NCBI GenBank assembly: GCA_032718865.1
Contig: JALUTQ010000005.1
Coordinates: 1-64,000, forward strand
DNA from: Tilletia caries
Taxonomy: Eukaryota > Basidiomycota > Exobasidiomycetes > Tilletiales > Tilletiaceae
Reading direction: 5' to 3'
Length of the DNA stretch: 64,000 nucleotides
How positions within the stretch are numbered: the first letter of the stretch is position 1; each line of letters starts with the position of its first letter. Position numbers and translations under genes: made by a program. The notes under the pieces are model-generated. The model worked only from the letters and a program-made list of their open reading frames with translations, had not been told where the DNA came from and made no database searches. This document shows positions 22,777 to 34,578 of the stretch, one piece after another.

Positions 22777-22826
22777 AACCCTAACCCTAACCCTAACCCT
22801 AACCCCCTTCTAACCCCCTAACCCTG
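22777..22826 (+). repeat. Innermost telomere tract, the ancestral chromosome tip
   Basis: CCCTAA units with two variants (CCCCCTTCTAA, CCCCCTAA) join unit J to single-copy sequence. This marks where the chromosome was last healed before the retroelement array grew. Confidence 0.9.
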
Positions 22827-23083
22827 AGGACTAGGCCGGTGCGGGCGCATAAGGTAGTGAGGAGACGCTTTTTGAACTCTTGGTCGATGCGCCAAACCTC
22901 GGGAGAGGTGGCAATAGTCATCAAGTTGGGGCAAGATGGGTCCCGGAGATTGACGTGATGGGACGCAAGAACAACGGTGTGTACCGGACCGAACCGCTTC
23001 AGAAGGTCTTCGGGATACACCATCACATTGAAGGAGTCGACATCGTCGGGTCCTATGTTGTTCTTGAAGACGTTCGACATGAT
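22799..23083 (-). pseudogene. Gene fragment cut off by telomere addition
   Basis: The minus-strand frame reads as normal protein from an AG acceptor at 23084 (ISNVFKNNIG onward, with VYPEDLLKRFGPVHTVVLAS). It keeps going to about 22827 and then translates the telomere repeats before stopping at 22799. I do not recognise the family. The 3' part of the gene is missing, so the chromosome probably broke inside this gene and was capped. Upstream exons are not clear. Confidence 0.5.
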
Positions 23084-24531
23084 CTGCCGACGATGCAAAA
23101 GGTGTCAGTTTGAGATGCTTTCGGGGGAGGAAGGATCTGGGTGGCCAAAGGACGCTGGGATGGAAAATCATCCACGCCGGGAGGTTTTTGGTCACGAGGA
23201 AAAAAAAGGTCCTGGAATGGAGGACGCTCCATCCCAGGAGATTCCAGGTGGTTACCCCGAAACCTTAAAAGTGCCCTAAATACCGTGGTTTTCACACGGC
23301 GCGTAAAGAGCGCAGACTCACCTGCCTTGTGTGGCGGAACCGGTCCAGAACCGATGGGGGAGGTATGAGGCACTGGTATGAGATGGTGGTGGTCGAGATG
23401 AGAAAACCTGGGATGGAAGATCTGCCCTTATATACCCTACCAGGTCGCACGGGATGTGGAGGTGGCGTGGGAATATCCGGCCAGGTGGAGGTGGAGGTGG
23501 AGGTCCGGGGTGGCCGAAACTTTATTTGTGCGGAATGACGTGATCAATCCAGATCTGCAAACCTTATTTCGCTAGCGCGCTTTGCTGCCAAGAGAACGCG
23601 CTCTAAAGTTATGCGGGACGCGACGCGTCTCAGATCCCGACGCGCCTCGACATGAACCCGTCGGAGGGCACCCTATCTGACCTAGCACCTCAACCAAACA
23701 TCGCCTAGGAACCAAATGGGTATCTATCGGTAGGTATTACCAATGTCTATCTTTTACATTATCTGACCCTACTCGGTTATATTGTGACCCTTAGGGGGTT
23801 AGCTTGCACCGACTGCATCACGCCGGAGGGGTCAGAATCACCAAAACCGTGATTTCTCAGGGAGGAAAAAAGCTGTCAGGCTCATCTTTGGAGGGTCGTT
23901 AGATATCATCAATGCGCATCTTTTGGTGTTGCAATTAGTTCCTATCTCCCAAAATATTTTGCGCACGGTCCATTCCCACCTTGAAAAAGGGTGCCCCCCG
24001 CGCGAACCCAGATTTGACCCCGACTCAATAGGAAAAGGGGGTAAGGGTTGTTTCGGCATTCGAATCTACGTGTCCAGGGCTACAACTTTGATTAAGTGAC
24101 CCTTTCGAAGTTCCGTCGGGCACCCCCTTCTAACCCTAAATAACCCCTAACCCTAAGACCAAGACTGGAAGACGAAAATGACGACATTACAATCTGAGTT
24201 TCAAACCCTCAGCTGGTCAAGTGTGAACCGCCTGTGATTGTCGAGTTTCGAGGGCCAAGGCTTCCAAAACTCACTACACACGGAGCATTGGTCAATGGTC
24301 CTGCTCAACAGATGGGTCTCCTGATCTCAAAATTAGCTGGGTGACTGTCTAGATCTCCGACGCCAGATATCTCGAGTTTGAGATTATGTTCATAGAGCAG
24401 GTTGAGAGTGGCGACGGTACGAAAGAGGGCCAAATCGACATCGGCGGTGGCCGTCCGCCGTTCCCACTCGCAGCGACCACATTTGTCACGAGTGACGAGA
24501 CCCCACCCCAAGGACACTACGGAATTTTACA
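23084..24531. other. Gene-poor subtelomeric stretch
   Basis: No convincing gene is seen. Short open frames overlap on both strands without fungal splice structure or recognisable motifs. A GGTGGAGGTGGAGG microsatellite lies near 23482 and an interstitial telomere island near 24130. Confidence 0.6.
24130..24156 (+). repeat. Interstitial degenerate telomere repeats
   Basis: CTAACCCTAAATAACCCCTAA followed by CCCTAAG, in the same orientation as the terminal tracts. It is preceded by CCCCCTTCTAACCC, a word also present at 22803. Confidence 0.8.
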
Positions 24532-25430
24532 GTGAGGTTTTACAGTACTGTAAAGGTCATGCTGTAAGAGTCTTGGTCATGTTAGGGTGAAGGCGAATTT
24601 TACAGTGCCTCGGAGGCTTTTTACCGCACGAACGCCAATTCTTACAGCCACTGTAAAGGCTCCCGGCGGTAAAAGTCCTGCCCCACTTGGTTGAATCGGA
24701 ATTTTACAGTATATTCGCAACTTTTACCGCCGCTGTAAAGGGCCCGATGCGGTAAAAGTCCAGACAGCGGCTTCCGCAACCTCATTTTTACCGCACGATG
24801 ACCCTTTTACCGCACTATGAGAAGACCACGTGGCACTGTAAAGGTCTGAATCAAAATCGAAAGTCCCCACCGCACGGGCGCTTAAAATAATTTCAGTGGT
24901 TTAATCAAGGCCTCAGTTCCTCAAATGCTGGAACGCTGAGACTTCCGGCCGAGTAGAGACCACGGATGCCCACACCATTACCTCTCCCTCAATGTAAGTG
25001 GCTATGGCTCAGAAACCTGGACAAAAAGAGCGGGAGTGAGCTGGGTAAGCCTAGGAGCCCCATCTGCTCTTTTTTTCCATTCTTTATCGCATGCTGTTTT
25101 GTTGCAGGAGGGCCAAGAAAAAGGTCCTGGAAACCGGAGTCTGGCTTATCAAGACCATCAGTCTCAAGTCTCGCAATTGGACAGATCAGGCTGTAAAAGT
25201 GGGAAGTCACGCTGTAAAATTGCTGGGTCTATCGAGGTCCAGCGCACTTTTACCGGATATGACAGCCATTTTACAGTCCCTGTAAAGGACTCGCTGTAAA
25301 ATTCGGCGTTTAGCGCTGTAAAAAGGAGGGTAGCACTGTAAAACTCAGGGCCACCATAGGCTTGAGCTGAATTTTACAGGGAGTCTCACAACTTTTACCG
25401 CCGCACTGTAAAACCCTGACTGTAAAATTC
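24532..25430. mobile_element. Non-coding inverted-repeat element packed with TTTTAC(A/C)G words
   Basis: The ends are inverted copies over about 25 bases: GAATTTTACAGT, one variable base, AGG, then TTTTACAGT. Inside, roughly 30 copies of TTTTACAG, TTTTACCG or their complements (CTGTAAAA, CGGTAAAA) lie in both orientations at both ends, with a motif-free centre (about 24846-25190). No transposase frame is present. It looks like a non-autonomous DNA transposon with subterminal binding sites. I could not find a clear target duplication. Confidence 0.6.
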
Positions 25431-26478
25431 TGTACCCTCCACCCCAAGGGTCGGGTGTCTCAGCGAGACAAACCTCCCTTCCTGGCCCTTGCCCCCAACT
25501 TCAACCAACTTCAACCTTGATGGCGTCGCGACTATCTGAGATATTCACCATCTCTCACCTGGAGAGTACTCCTGCTGCACTCCTCTACGATTACTGTCGA
25601 GACAAAGTTGGTAACTTACTATGCCAATTGTGTGTGGTTGGTGTTTGAATTTCTGTACAGAATTTTTCTCAAGTAAATTACTATGCTCCGCACCCTTTAA
25701 ATACCATAGCTCCTCGTAGGAACCTCGCAGCGCCTCCAGACTTGGACAGGCTACTCTCTGATACACAGTGCGCAGAATGTGCCCTTTCTCAGCTTTGTAG
25801 CATCTTTGTGTGGTGCGGTGTCGTGGTGTTTCTCTGGGTGATCGCTGTTCCACTGGGCGATGAGGGACTGTACCTTCTCTCTGTCACCATCTCACCACTG
25901 GATCTCAACGTTACCGGAAAAGTCACCCTCTTCAATCTTATTTACCCAATAGAAGCATGATGCATGATGATCGATCTGGTCCGAAGGTTCGGGCGTCCAG
26001 GCGTCCAGGTATATTTGTAGGAGAGGAGGACAGGGCGAACAGAACACAAAGCAAAAAGATCGTGCAGAAATCGAAAAAGGACAGCGGGGTCGACGTGGGC
26101 CAGGAAGATTCCTGGGCAGGATCGTCGAGGAGAGGGAGAGAAGGGGAAAAGATTACCATGAAGGTAGTAATACTGCGAAGGAGAGGACAGACAAAGGGAG
26201 GGGGAACAACGAGTGTGTCGGCGGGATCTGCGTATTGCGATCCGAGAAAGGGAGCTGTACAGGGCGATCGGCGACCGAGCGATATTCATGCGGGGCCCCC
26301 CTGGGCGCGCCGACATGATGTCGATATCGAGGCTGGAGAAGAACGAGTGTGAAGAGAGACGTAGAGGTAGCGAAAAGGTAGTGTCCGTACGTTCCGGCTG
26401 GAGCGAGTAAGGTGGGGAGTGAACCAAGTTGGAGTCGAGGAGGGTGAAGAAGGCTTGGGGTGTGGGGGGGGGGCTCGC
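25431..26478. other. Intergenic stretch
   Basis: No supported gene. There is a 42-codon frame from ATG 25520 and several overlapping frames with simple-sequence composition. AG-rich runs at 26010-26430 lie downstream of the membrane protein gene and are probably its 3' side. Confidence 0.55.
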
Positions 26479-28484
26479 TCAGGCGCTTTCCGCGCTTGCA
26501 CCTAGAGAACCCGTCCCGCCTTTGTCGTGGTATTGAGCCTTCTTCCGATCCCCGACCTGACGGAGATCCTTGCCTTCGCTCGCCAATTCCTGCTTCAATA
26601 GGGCCGGTGCCACTTTGGCTGGTGATGACTGCTGACCAGAAGATCCCAATGGGCCTGTGATCGGGCTGCCATGTTCGTCGTCGTCGGCCCCTGGAGTGTC
26701 GCCGTCCTCCTCGCGCGGGCTCTCCATGTCCACCGATGCGCCGAACCCGCCCCCGGCAGTGAACTCCGGCTTGCGCAGAGCGTTGCGGAACGCATCTGCC
26801 ATGCGAGAGGCCTCCTCCGAGCTGAAGAGGTGGGAGTCACCCGAAGATCGGAACGATCGGGAACTCTGGAGGTAGCCTGTGCCAGCCGCACCGCTTGCCG
26901 CACCCGCAGCTCCAGCTTCAGCAGCAAGGGCAGCCGAACCGAAGCCGATGGAAGAGTCGGGGCCGCCAGCTGTGCTGAGAGCACGAAGCGAGTGTGTCTG
27001 TGTCCCGATGGGCGACATAGCTCCGTCAAGACTGCCTGCTGCACCGAGGCCGCCGATATCTCGCATCATAGGACTTCCGCTCCCTGTTGATTGGCGCGGT
27101 GCGTGTGAACCGCCGGTGGCAGCGGTACGACGCCGGGCCTTTCGCATGCAGAAGTAGACAAACCCGGCAACAAAGGCGACCGCCAACAAGCCAAGAACAA
27201 CGATGACAGCGATGGCCCACCGTGGGATCCCGGGTCCGCCGTCGTCACTAGAGTTGCCGGCGCCGCCCGACCCGTCACTGTTGCTAAGGGTGCCATTTGC
27301 TCTCCCTGTAGCTGTGATGACGACCGTCTGCCCGTCGGAAAGAACTGTGGTCAAAGAGCCTACGAGAGTCTGTGTGCCGGTGAAGCCTTGGGCATTCAAG
27401 GTAGACTGCAATTCGGCGGAATATTGGGCGGCGATGCTGGACGAGATGGCGGCGTAGGTGGCTGCTGCTGCGGTTGCAGTCGCTGCTGATGCGCTTGCAC
27501 TCGCTGCCGCTGCGGCTGAGCGACTGGAAGCGATAGCGGCAGGCACGGCTGTCTGGATGGCATTCCATGTTGATTGCCGGACGGTTTTGCCATCCATATC
27601 AAGACCGGACGGGTTGACGACGAAGTAGAAAGGCCATGAGATGTTCTGCCCTTCCTGAATGTTTTGGGCTCGGGGACGGTCCTCCCACCACGAGTCACTG
27701 GGCATGAAGGAGATGCGACCGGCTTGGTTCTGCTGGGAGGTCCATGATGTCTGAATGCGGTCCTGGTCTTGTCGGTATAAATAGACGTCGACGTATCCTT
27801 GTTGAATAAAGAGTGGGTAGTACGGATTCCAAATAAACTAGATGATGGGAAGATCATGGTGTCAGCATGAGAGCAGCAGCGTCAGAGTCCGGATGGCAAG
27901 GAGAGAAAGAGACGCACCTTGCTGTATCTGCCCTGTGGTACTTCCAGCCCTGCAGTGGGGTAGCAACTCAGTTGCGCATTTCCAACGTAGCACTTTTCCT
28001 GGTCCTCCGTTTGCCGCTGCTCCATCTCTGCGGACATGTCCTCGTTTGCCCTGATCTTGACCCATTCCGATTCTGGGGAGGTGTCGAGATCTGTGCTCCG
28101 CCTCAACAGATCCTGGTCGTTGATGGCATTAGGAACACCTTGACCGCTCCGACCACGAATCCAGACGGCCTGATCGGGTTTGGCTGGCCGAGCCCTCCGC
28201 TTCTTTGCCTGTTCAGCGTCCCACTCGATTTTCGCTCGACGAACGTCCTCCTGCGATCGCGCCCAGAACGGCCCTACGATCTGTTCCTGCTCCTGCCGCC
28301 GCCCGTTTTCCGCTATGTTCCGTTCCTCCTGCCTTCTTGCGACCGATGCCTGTCGCTCGGCGATTTCTGCTGGGGTGAGTCGGACGTGGAGGGGCTGTCC
28401 TGGTGGTGCGGGTGCTGGGGTCGGTGCAGGGCCGTCTGGCCTCAGGGCCCGCACTGACGCTGGGGCTGGAGGGGGTGCCGCCAT
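26479..28484 (-). CDS. Single-pass membrane protein, fungal, function unknown
   Basis: Two exons, 28484-27918 and 27837-26479, close in frame to 641 residues. The N-terminal third is Pro/Ala-rich, then charged and probably helical. A folded region follows around the splice (QGRYSK then FIWNPYYPLFIQQGYVDVYL) with YFVVNPSGLD. An Ala/Ser-rich stalk leads to one membrane span (WAIAVIVVLGLLAVAFVAGF) followed by RKARRR, so the 210-residue Ser/Gly-rich tail should be cytosolic. No signal peptide is visible, so the true start may differ; an in-frame ATG also exists at 28601. The layout resembles surface sensors or plasma membrane proteins, but I assign no function. Confidence 0.75.
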
Positions 28485-29456
28485 GCTGGGAGAGCGCAAG
28501 AGCAAGGGCTGCGTCGGGACGAGTGAGTCTGTGACTCGGGTCTTCCTTCCTTGAACTGTGTTGTTGTGGGTGTACGGGATCGAATCGATGTCGGACAGCA
28601 ACCACGTGTGTCTGTGTGTTTTTTCTTCGAGTCTGTGGGATGTGGAAGACGGGGCAGGGGATAAGAGAGCGGGGCGTGTGTGTATATACGAGACCTAAGG
28701 GTGGCAGCTGGCAGACGGAGAGAAAGAGTAAGCTGAGCGCGAGAGAGCGAGAGCGAGAATAATGCAACCGACGTCCTTCACAATGAGCCCGCTGCCCGAG
28801 CTGCGAACGGATCTCGTCAACAAGAGAGAGAGAGAGGGGGTGCCACTCGCCAGGCAACTGAGACGCCATTACAAACCACTTGTAAGAGCTAACTGACATC
28901 CGTTACAACCCGGTCTCGTTCGAATTTTTCGAACGCACACCGCCTCTCCTCCAGTGCCCGCCCCTGAGATCAACGTCTCATCACATCCGTAATAAGATCA
29001 CCCGTCTCTGAGCTACACAAAACGTCGGAAGGCCGAAAAGATTGATCGGCGTTTATTTCCATCCGGAAAACGCATAAACGCATCTCGTTTCGAATTTTCG
29101 ATGAGATCCAGCCAGCAGCCAGCCGTTCTCGGTTTGCATCCGGACGAAGAGAAGGAAGAGACAAGAGGGAGAGAACCAGACAGGGAGACTGGAGAGGGAA
29201 CCAGGAATGGCTGGAGGGTGGAGGAAGGGAAATGGTATATTGGCATGCCGCTGGCCGCATGCTAGGTCCACCAGGCACCCTCCTGCCAAAGTGCCAAGGC
29301 CAGAGTGCCGCGGCCGCGATCGGGGCATCCCAGCTTCTCGGCTTCGATTGCACACATGGTATTTCTTTCGACTTCGACGCCGTGAGGATATTTTAAAGGT
29401 TATGTACTTGCTGTGAGATGTGAGCCTTGGAGCGGCTTCGATGCGCTGGATCACGC
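28485..29456. other. Intergenic, upstream of the membrane protein
   Basis: CT/AG-rich promoter-like sequence (GAGAGA runs near 28820, CGAACG near 28919). No gene supported. Confidence 0.5.
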
Positions 29457-31145
29457 TCAGTAGACGTAGGGAACGATGCGGTAGGGCACCTTGGAGACCT
29501 GCTCGAAGGGAAGGAATGGAGTTCAGTCCCACGTCTGATGTGAGAGGGTCAGAAAGGGTGAGATCATCAATACGTACGTAGACATCCCAGTCCTTTCCGT
29601 ACTTGCCCCGGCACGCCTCGTCGTCTCGCATCTGGCGGTGTACCAACAAGACGGTAAAGAAGGCCACGTAGAAGTATGGCACGGGTGTCTCGAAGCCCGT
29701 GGGAAGACTCCAGGCCAAAGCCATGATCAGATCGCCAAAGTAGTTGGGATGACGTGACCGTCCCCACCAGCCGGACGTCAACAGCTTGCTGCCCGATGCG
29801 GTCTTCATGAACTGGAGGTCTGCGAGCAGCACAGAATTTCGAACGTGAGGTCAGCGTTGGTCTTGCCTTTGCTTCCCTCATTCCGAGTGAGCAAACTCAC
29901 TCTTGGGGTTCAACCCGCGTCGGAACTTGTCCTTCTCGCCGTTGGCAGAGCGGAAGATGTAGTATCCCGTGAAGTTGACAGCCAAGACTCCGAGGACGCC
30001 GAGAACGCCGAGATCCACAGGGTGGAAGGCGAGGTACCGTGCTTGAAGACTATACACGAATGGAACCCAGGTAAGGTCGCCAACGGAAAGCATGAACCCG
30101 AATCCGTCCGTGGTGATGTCCATGGTGGTGAGGATGGAGCTCTGGTGATGTTCCAAGCCAAAAGTTCCATGATCAGCCCGCTGCGTCAGCTTCCAAAAAC
30201 TCTTCCTTCCCCCCCAGAGACGCGTACTCACCTCATTGTAAACCGCATCGAGCACATACCACGAGTGGAAGAGGACGACGAGGACCATGCTGTCCGTCAC
30301 GCGTCCACCGAGGCGGACGTACTGCTTGCACGCAGCACTGATGTCGAGCACGACCCAGAAAAAAAGACCCGGACGGAGCTCGTTGAACGACTTGATGTCG
30401 AAGAGACCGATGCGCGGGTTCAGCTCGCGACCGATGAACCACTGTTATTGCAAAGGTTGTGCAGGATGTTGGGGGTCAGACGCGTCTCAGAGCACAAAAT
30501 TAGGCGTGTTTGAGGGCACGCGTCACGCGTACGCGCGCGCGCTGAGGGAGACCAACTCACGTCAAAGATAGGGTTACCCGTGTTCCCGCCGAGCGCGGTG
30601 ATCTTGCCGTTCCCGAAACTCGACGCGTAGCAGTACACAGCCTGCCCGACCGCGTTCGCCAGACTGGCCGTGACAAGCGTGGGCCAGTGGTCATACCAGA
30701 TCCCAAAGCTCTTCGGGCCCAGGACGACGATCCAGCCAGCGGCGAGAGCGGTGGTCGCGATGAAGCTCGCGAACGCGTTGATCTTGTACTCGAGCTTCTC
30801 GCCCGTGCGGAGGACGACGCCGGGGACCCACTTGCCCGGCAGGATCGCCCATGCCAGGACGGTGTACGCGTACCAGCTGAAATAGAGCGCCCATCCCGTC
30901 GAGTCCGTCAGCGTCTCGGCCACGCCCTGGCGCAGGAGCGTCAGCGCAGGCGTGAAGTCCATCTTGGCGGGCAAGAGCGGGCATCCGACGGCCTCGTTGC
31001 AGGCGTAGAAGAGGTAGTAGGTCAGGAAGGGGACGATGGTCGAGACGAAGAGGGCGCCGGGCGTGCCTCCGAACTCGGTATGCAGTGACTTAGGGTTGAT
31101 GATGTTCTTTGTCGCGGACGACTGCGCTGTCGACGGCGGCGCCAT
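29457..31145 (-). CDS. ERG24: Delta(14)-sterol reductase
   Basis: Reduces the C14-C15 double bond after lanosterol C14 demethylation in ergosterol synthesis, in the ER membrane with NADPH. Five exons (31145-30561, 30441-30232, 30141-29901, 29819-29578, 29498-29457) give 439 residues, the usual length. Diagnostic blocks are WFIGRELNPRIGLFD and NELRPG in the second exon, GWWGRSRHPNYFGDL and CRGKYGKDW in the fourth, and the C-terminal VPYRIVPYVY. Eight or more hydrophobic spans fit the ERG4/ERG24 family. I chose ATG 31145 because it precedes the conserved TEFGG region and lies after a CT-rich promoter. A C-24(28) reductase (ERG4) is less likely because of the N-terminal pattern. Confidence 0.9.
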
Positions 31146-32418
31146 GCTGGAAGCGGAGGAGGAGAAATTGGCGGTGCTCTTGGGTGTGTCGAGCGAGTTA
31201 TCGGCGGCGGCCTGCTGTCGACTGTGAGTGAACAAGGGAGAAGGTTCAGTCTCTGGGAGAAACTGACTGTATGCGCGGAAGGGGAACGCGACTGACCGGG
31301 TAGTGACCATCTGGCTGCCTTATATAGCGATTAATTCGCCTGCAGCTCAAGCCGGTCCAAAGCTGTTTGAATATGCAGGAGGCTGAGGCGCTGAGGCGCT
31401 GAGGATGGCTGTGGATCTACGGCTGCCGCGCTGACGAGAACAGCAGACTGATTTGTATGACGAGGTTCGAATGTGAGCTGATGCTGAACTTCCGAAGAAG
31501 CGCGCTTGGATCATCTTCTCATGCAACGGCTGCACGGCTGGAATCGACCCACCCATGTCTCAGTCTCTGCCTGCCTGGTTCCTTCCAAGGTTCGTCCCAG
31601 CATGGCCTCCGCAGCTCACACGGGTGTACGGTCAATGCGGAACGCGCGTTGTACACAGGGTTATGTACCAAGGGATGAAGCCAACCGAGACCCAGGAGTG
31701 AAGCCGTGAGGAGACAATGGAGGGACGGGGGGGTTACGAGAGAGAGAATGGAATCAATGCTGACGGGACGCGGGAAGGCCAGGGGAACGAAGGGACAAGA
31801 GGGGTGTGGGTTGTGGGACAACCTATGGATTCACGAACAGGCGCGTTGAGAGAGGAGCGAGCGATTCGACTAGACCGAACGGCACGAGGACCAGAACAGA
31901 GGGACAAAGGGGGGAGCGAGGAGTAAGGGGATGTAAATGCTGGCTTCCAGGTATCCCCTTTGCGTGCGTGGGAAGGGAGAAACGAGGATCGCAACGAAGA
32001 CCGGGGCGCGTGCGACTTCCGACCCTTAGAGTTTGTTGAGTGTCGCCACGGTGAAGGCCAGTAAAGCCTTCTTGGAGTGACCGCATTTCCGTGATCCTTC
32101 TCGCGGGGGAGGAAGCCGATATTAGGGTAGGGCAGAGAGTGTTGCCGGAAACATAAGACCCCCTTCGATCATCCCGTCCGGGAATGCCGAGGTCCAAAAG
32201 TAATTTTTCTTGATATGGTTTTCTCTTGGGTTTTGGTTTGCGTGGAATCCGACCCTCCCCGGGTACACTCGGCCTCCTCGTTGGGATGACTAGTTGGAGA
32301 GCGTATCATGCGGGGGACGTTCGGGTCGTATCCGGTTCATAAAGAAAAAGGCGGGCCTCTTTGAGTAGGTCGCTTTGGATGAAAATATTGGACACGTCGA
32401 GTGGGGCGGCGGCCCTCT
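31146..32418. other. Intergenic between ERG24 and IGO1
   Basis: Contains the ERG24 promoter side and the IGO1 3' side. Only overlapping short frames. A GAGGCGCTGAGGCGCTGAGG short tandem lies near 31385. No gene supported. Confidence 0.55.
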
Positions 32419-33425
32419 CTACTCCTCCATCATGTCCTCAGCACTGAGGGGTTGGGAACGAGCGAGCCCACTGCTAGCCTCTTTCCCTGGGCTTCCACTG
32501 AGCAAGCCTCGGTGGAGATACCGGGAGGCGATGCCTGGGCCCAAGTTCCCGCCTGCTGGTACCGCACCGAACGAGCCGGCCGAGCCAGGTGTGCCGATAG
32601 GAGACGCGCCGGGGAAGGGCGACTCGAAGGTGGGAGTCGAGGACGAGGAAGACGCAGCGGCGGCAGCGGCGGCGGCAGCATGGGACTGTGCATGTGCGGA
32701 CGCGACGGGGAATGATCCCAGAGGTTGGTTCCGTGATGCCAGGCCGAGTGGGGACGATGAGGTCTGTGCTGCCGAGGGAGGAGGGGACATTGCGATAGGC
32801 GAGGAAGAGGCGGAAGAGGAAGAAGCAGATTGCGAGGACGCGCCTGCAATCGGCAGCGGTACGGCTGTCGACCCTGATGCGGCGGTGGGGGAGAAGGGGG
32901 AGGGTGAGGTTGAGGAGTCCGATCCGCTGGTGAGCGAGGGGGGCACCGAGCTCAAGGGAGACACGGCTGACAGGGGTGCCGCAGTGGCAGCGGGGAAAGA
33001 CCCGGTCATACCCACTGCTGCCATTGGCGAGCCGACCGCTGCGGATACGGGGCTGGTAAGACTGCCAACAGTGGCAGGGACGGATCCGCCGCCGACGGTG
33101 GACGCGTGTGGTACGCGCTCTGGGTTAGGGATGGCCGTACCGACGGACTGCTGGGGAGCCTTTCCCGCCTTGGAAAGTGCATAGTCGCCGGAATCGAAGT
33201 ACTTGCGCTCGTGGGACTTGTTGGGGCGGACATTGGCGCGGGAGGGGAGCTTTCCGTAGAGCCTGAAGTTCTTCTGCTCCTCCTCGGACAGGGACTGCAC
33301 CGGGGCAAGCAGAGCGAGCATCAAGTATGAGAGACAAAGGGTCAGCCATGCGCTGTGGGGCGGAGCGGGAGTAGCAATACGACACTCACGGAGACGTCGA
33401 TCTTGTTGCGTTGCGCTGGGAGCAT
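32419..33425 (-). CDS. IGO1: Endosulfine-family PP2A inhibitor with long C-terminal tail
   Basis: Phosphorylated endosulfine (Igo1/ENSA) inhibits PP2A-B55 and controls mitotic or quiescence entry downstream of the Greatwall/Rim15 kinase. Exon 1 (33425-33390) encodes 12 residues, and exon 2 (33294-32419) supplies the rest, for 303 residues in total. The core is EEEQKNFRLYGKLPS, then ERKYFDSGDYALSKAG. Ser47 in FDSGDY is the kinase target in the family. Fungal Igo proteins are usually about 120-170 residues. Here a low-complexity Ser/Ala/Pro tail of about 240 residues follows, whose role is unknown. It lies head to head with the Zn2Cys6 factor across 1.15 kb. Confidence 0.9.
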
Positions 33426-34578
33426 GGTGTGTGTATGCGTATGTATGCGTGTGTGGTTGGTGGATGCGTGGGTGAGGGGCAAGATGGTCGCCGGTCGGCC
33501 TGCTGTGTTCGCGGTGGATGCTCGCTGATATCGAAGCACGGACTGCGAGGGGCGGCGGGAGGAAAGCCTGGACACAGCAGCAGCAGTAGCAGCAGCAGCA
33601 GCGAGTGTGTGAGTGTGAGTGTGAGTGGGCGATCAGTCGACGAGGCAGCGAGCGAGTACGAGTATGCTGAGTGCGTGGGTGACAGGATACATATGTAATA
33701 TGTAGAGCGCGTGCACACCGATTCGGGATGATGCCTGGTTTGTTTGCGTTTGGGAGCGGAGTACCGTATTTTCAAAAATAGCGTCATACAGAGAAGGTCA
33801 CAAGAAAGCTTGAGACTCGCTGCTCTGGTGCTCATGGCTGCTGGCATAGGGCAGTCTGCGATTTTGGAGACTCCCATGCACCTCTCTGCTTGCGGCTGGT
33901 TCAGCTTTCCATAGCTTCTTCCTTCCTCCTTCGAAGAACATCGACGAGCAAGGTCCGCATTGCACGGAGCAGCAGCAGCAGCAGACGCAGTGCACGGACC
34001 GCAGTGCGCTCCGTCCAGACAGCGCTTCGACGTGTGAAAGAGTCGGAGGAGATACATAACGAAGCTTCTGACTTCTGGACTCCCCAAGTCCCCACAGGTG
34101 CAGCATGTTGTCGTACAAACATTATTCATTTCGTGACTCCGCAGACTGGCACTCGAGCGAGTCTGACAAGAGCACCTCCTGCCCCAGTAGTCCCCACACA
34201 AGGAACCATAGGCGGCAGATGAGGTCGGCGACAGCATCTGAGCGCTGAGCTTTCCGTAGCGCTGGACGTTGGCTTCGCGACGATCCCATCTCGACCTCGT
34301 CCTCAACAGAGTCGTTGGGGAAAGCCTCTCGCTTGGCCTGAAGTAGTCAGCTTGAAGTCTGTGCCAGGTCTCAGCGGGTCTGTATGGGGATCGGACGATC
34401 GGACCGGTGTTGCCGCTTCCCCTCCCCCGCCCAGGCATCCCTCACACGATCTATTGCCGCTGGTATCCGATGCGCTGGCAGTGGCTCCCATCGACCATCC
34501 CTCTGATTATTCTCTGGCATCCGCTGCTCAAAACCCAGGCGACTTCGTAATCAGTAATCTCACAGCAGCGCGCGCCTG
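33426..34578. promoter_or_regulatory. Divergent promoter region, IGO1 and Zn2Cys6 factor
   Basis: Rich in simple repeats: a GTGTGTATGCGTATG-type run (33425-33460), CAG/TAG triplets (33577-33604) and GTGAGTGTGAGTG (33604-33630). No recognised binding site. Frames here are low complexity or overlap on both strands. Confidence 0.45.

Noticed and set aside
9501..22826. A CRISPR-like array, because of regular repeats
   Set aside because: Repeats are CCCTAA tracts and 4 kb retroelement units in a fungal genome. There are no short direct repeats with unique spacers.
25942..26427. 161-codon minus-strand gene
   Set aside because: Ser/Leu/Arg-rich shadow with an equally open plus frame. No start context, motif or splice support.
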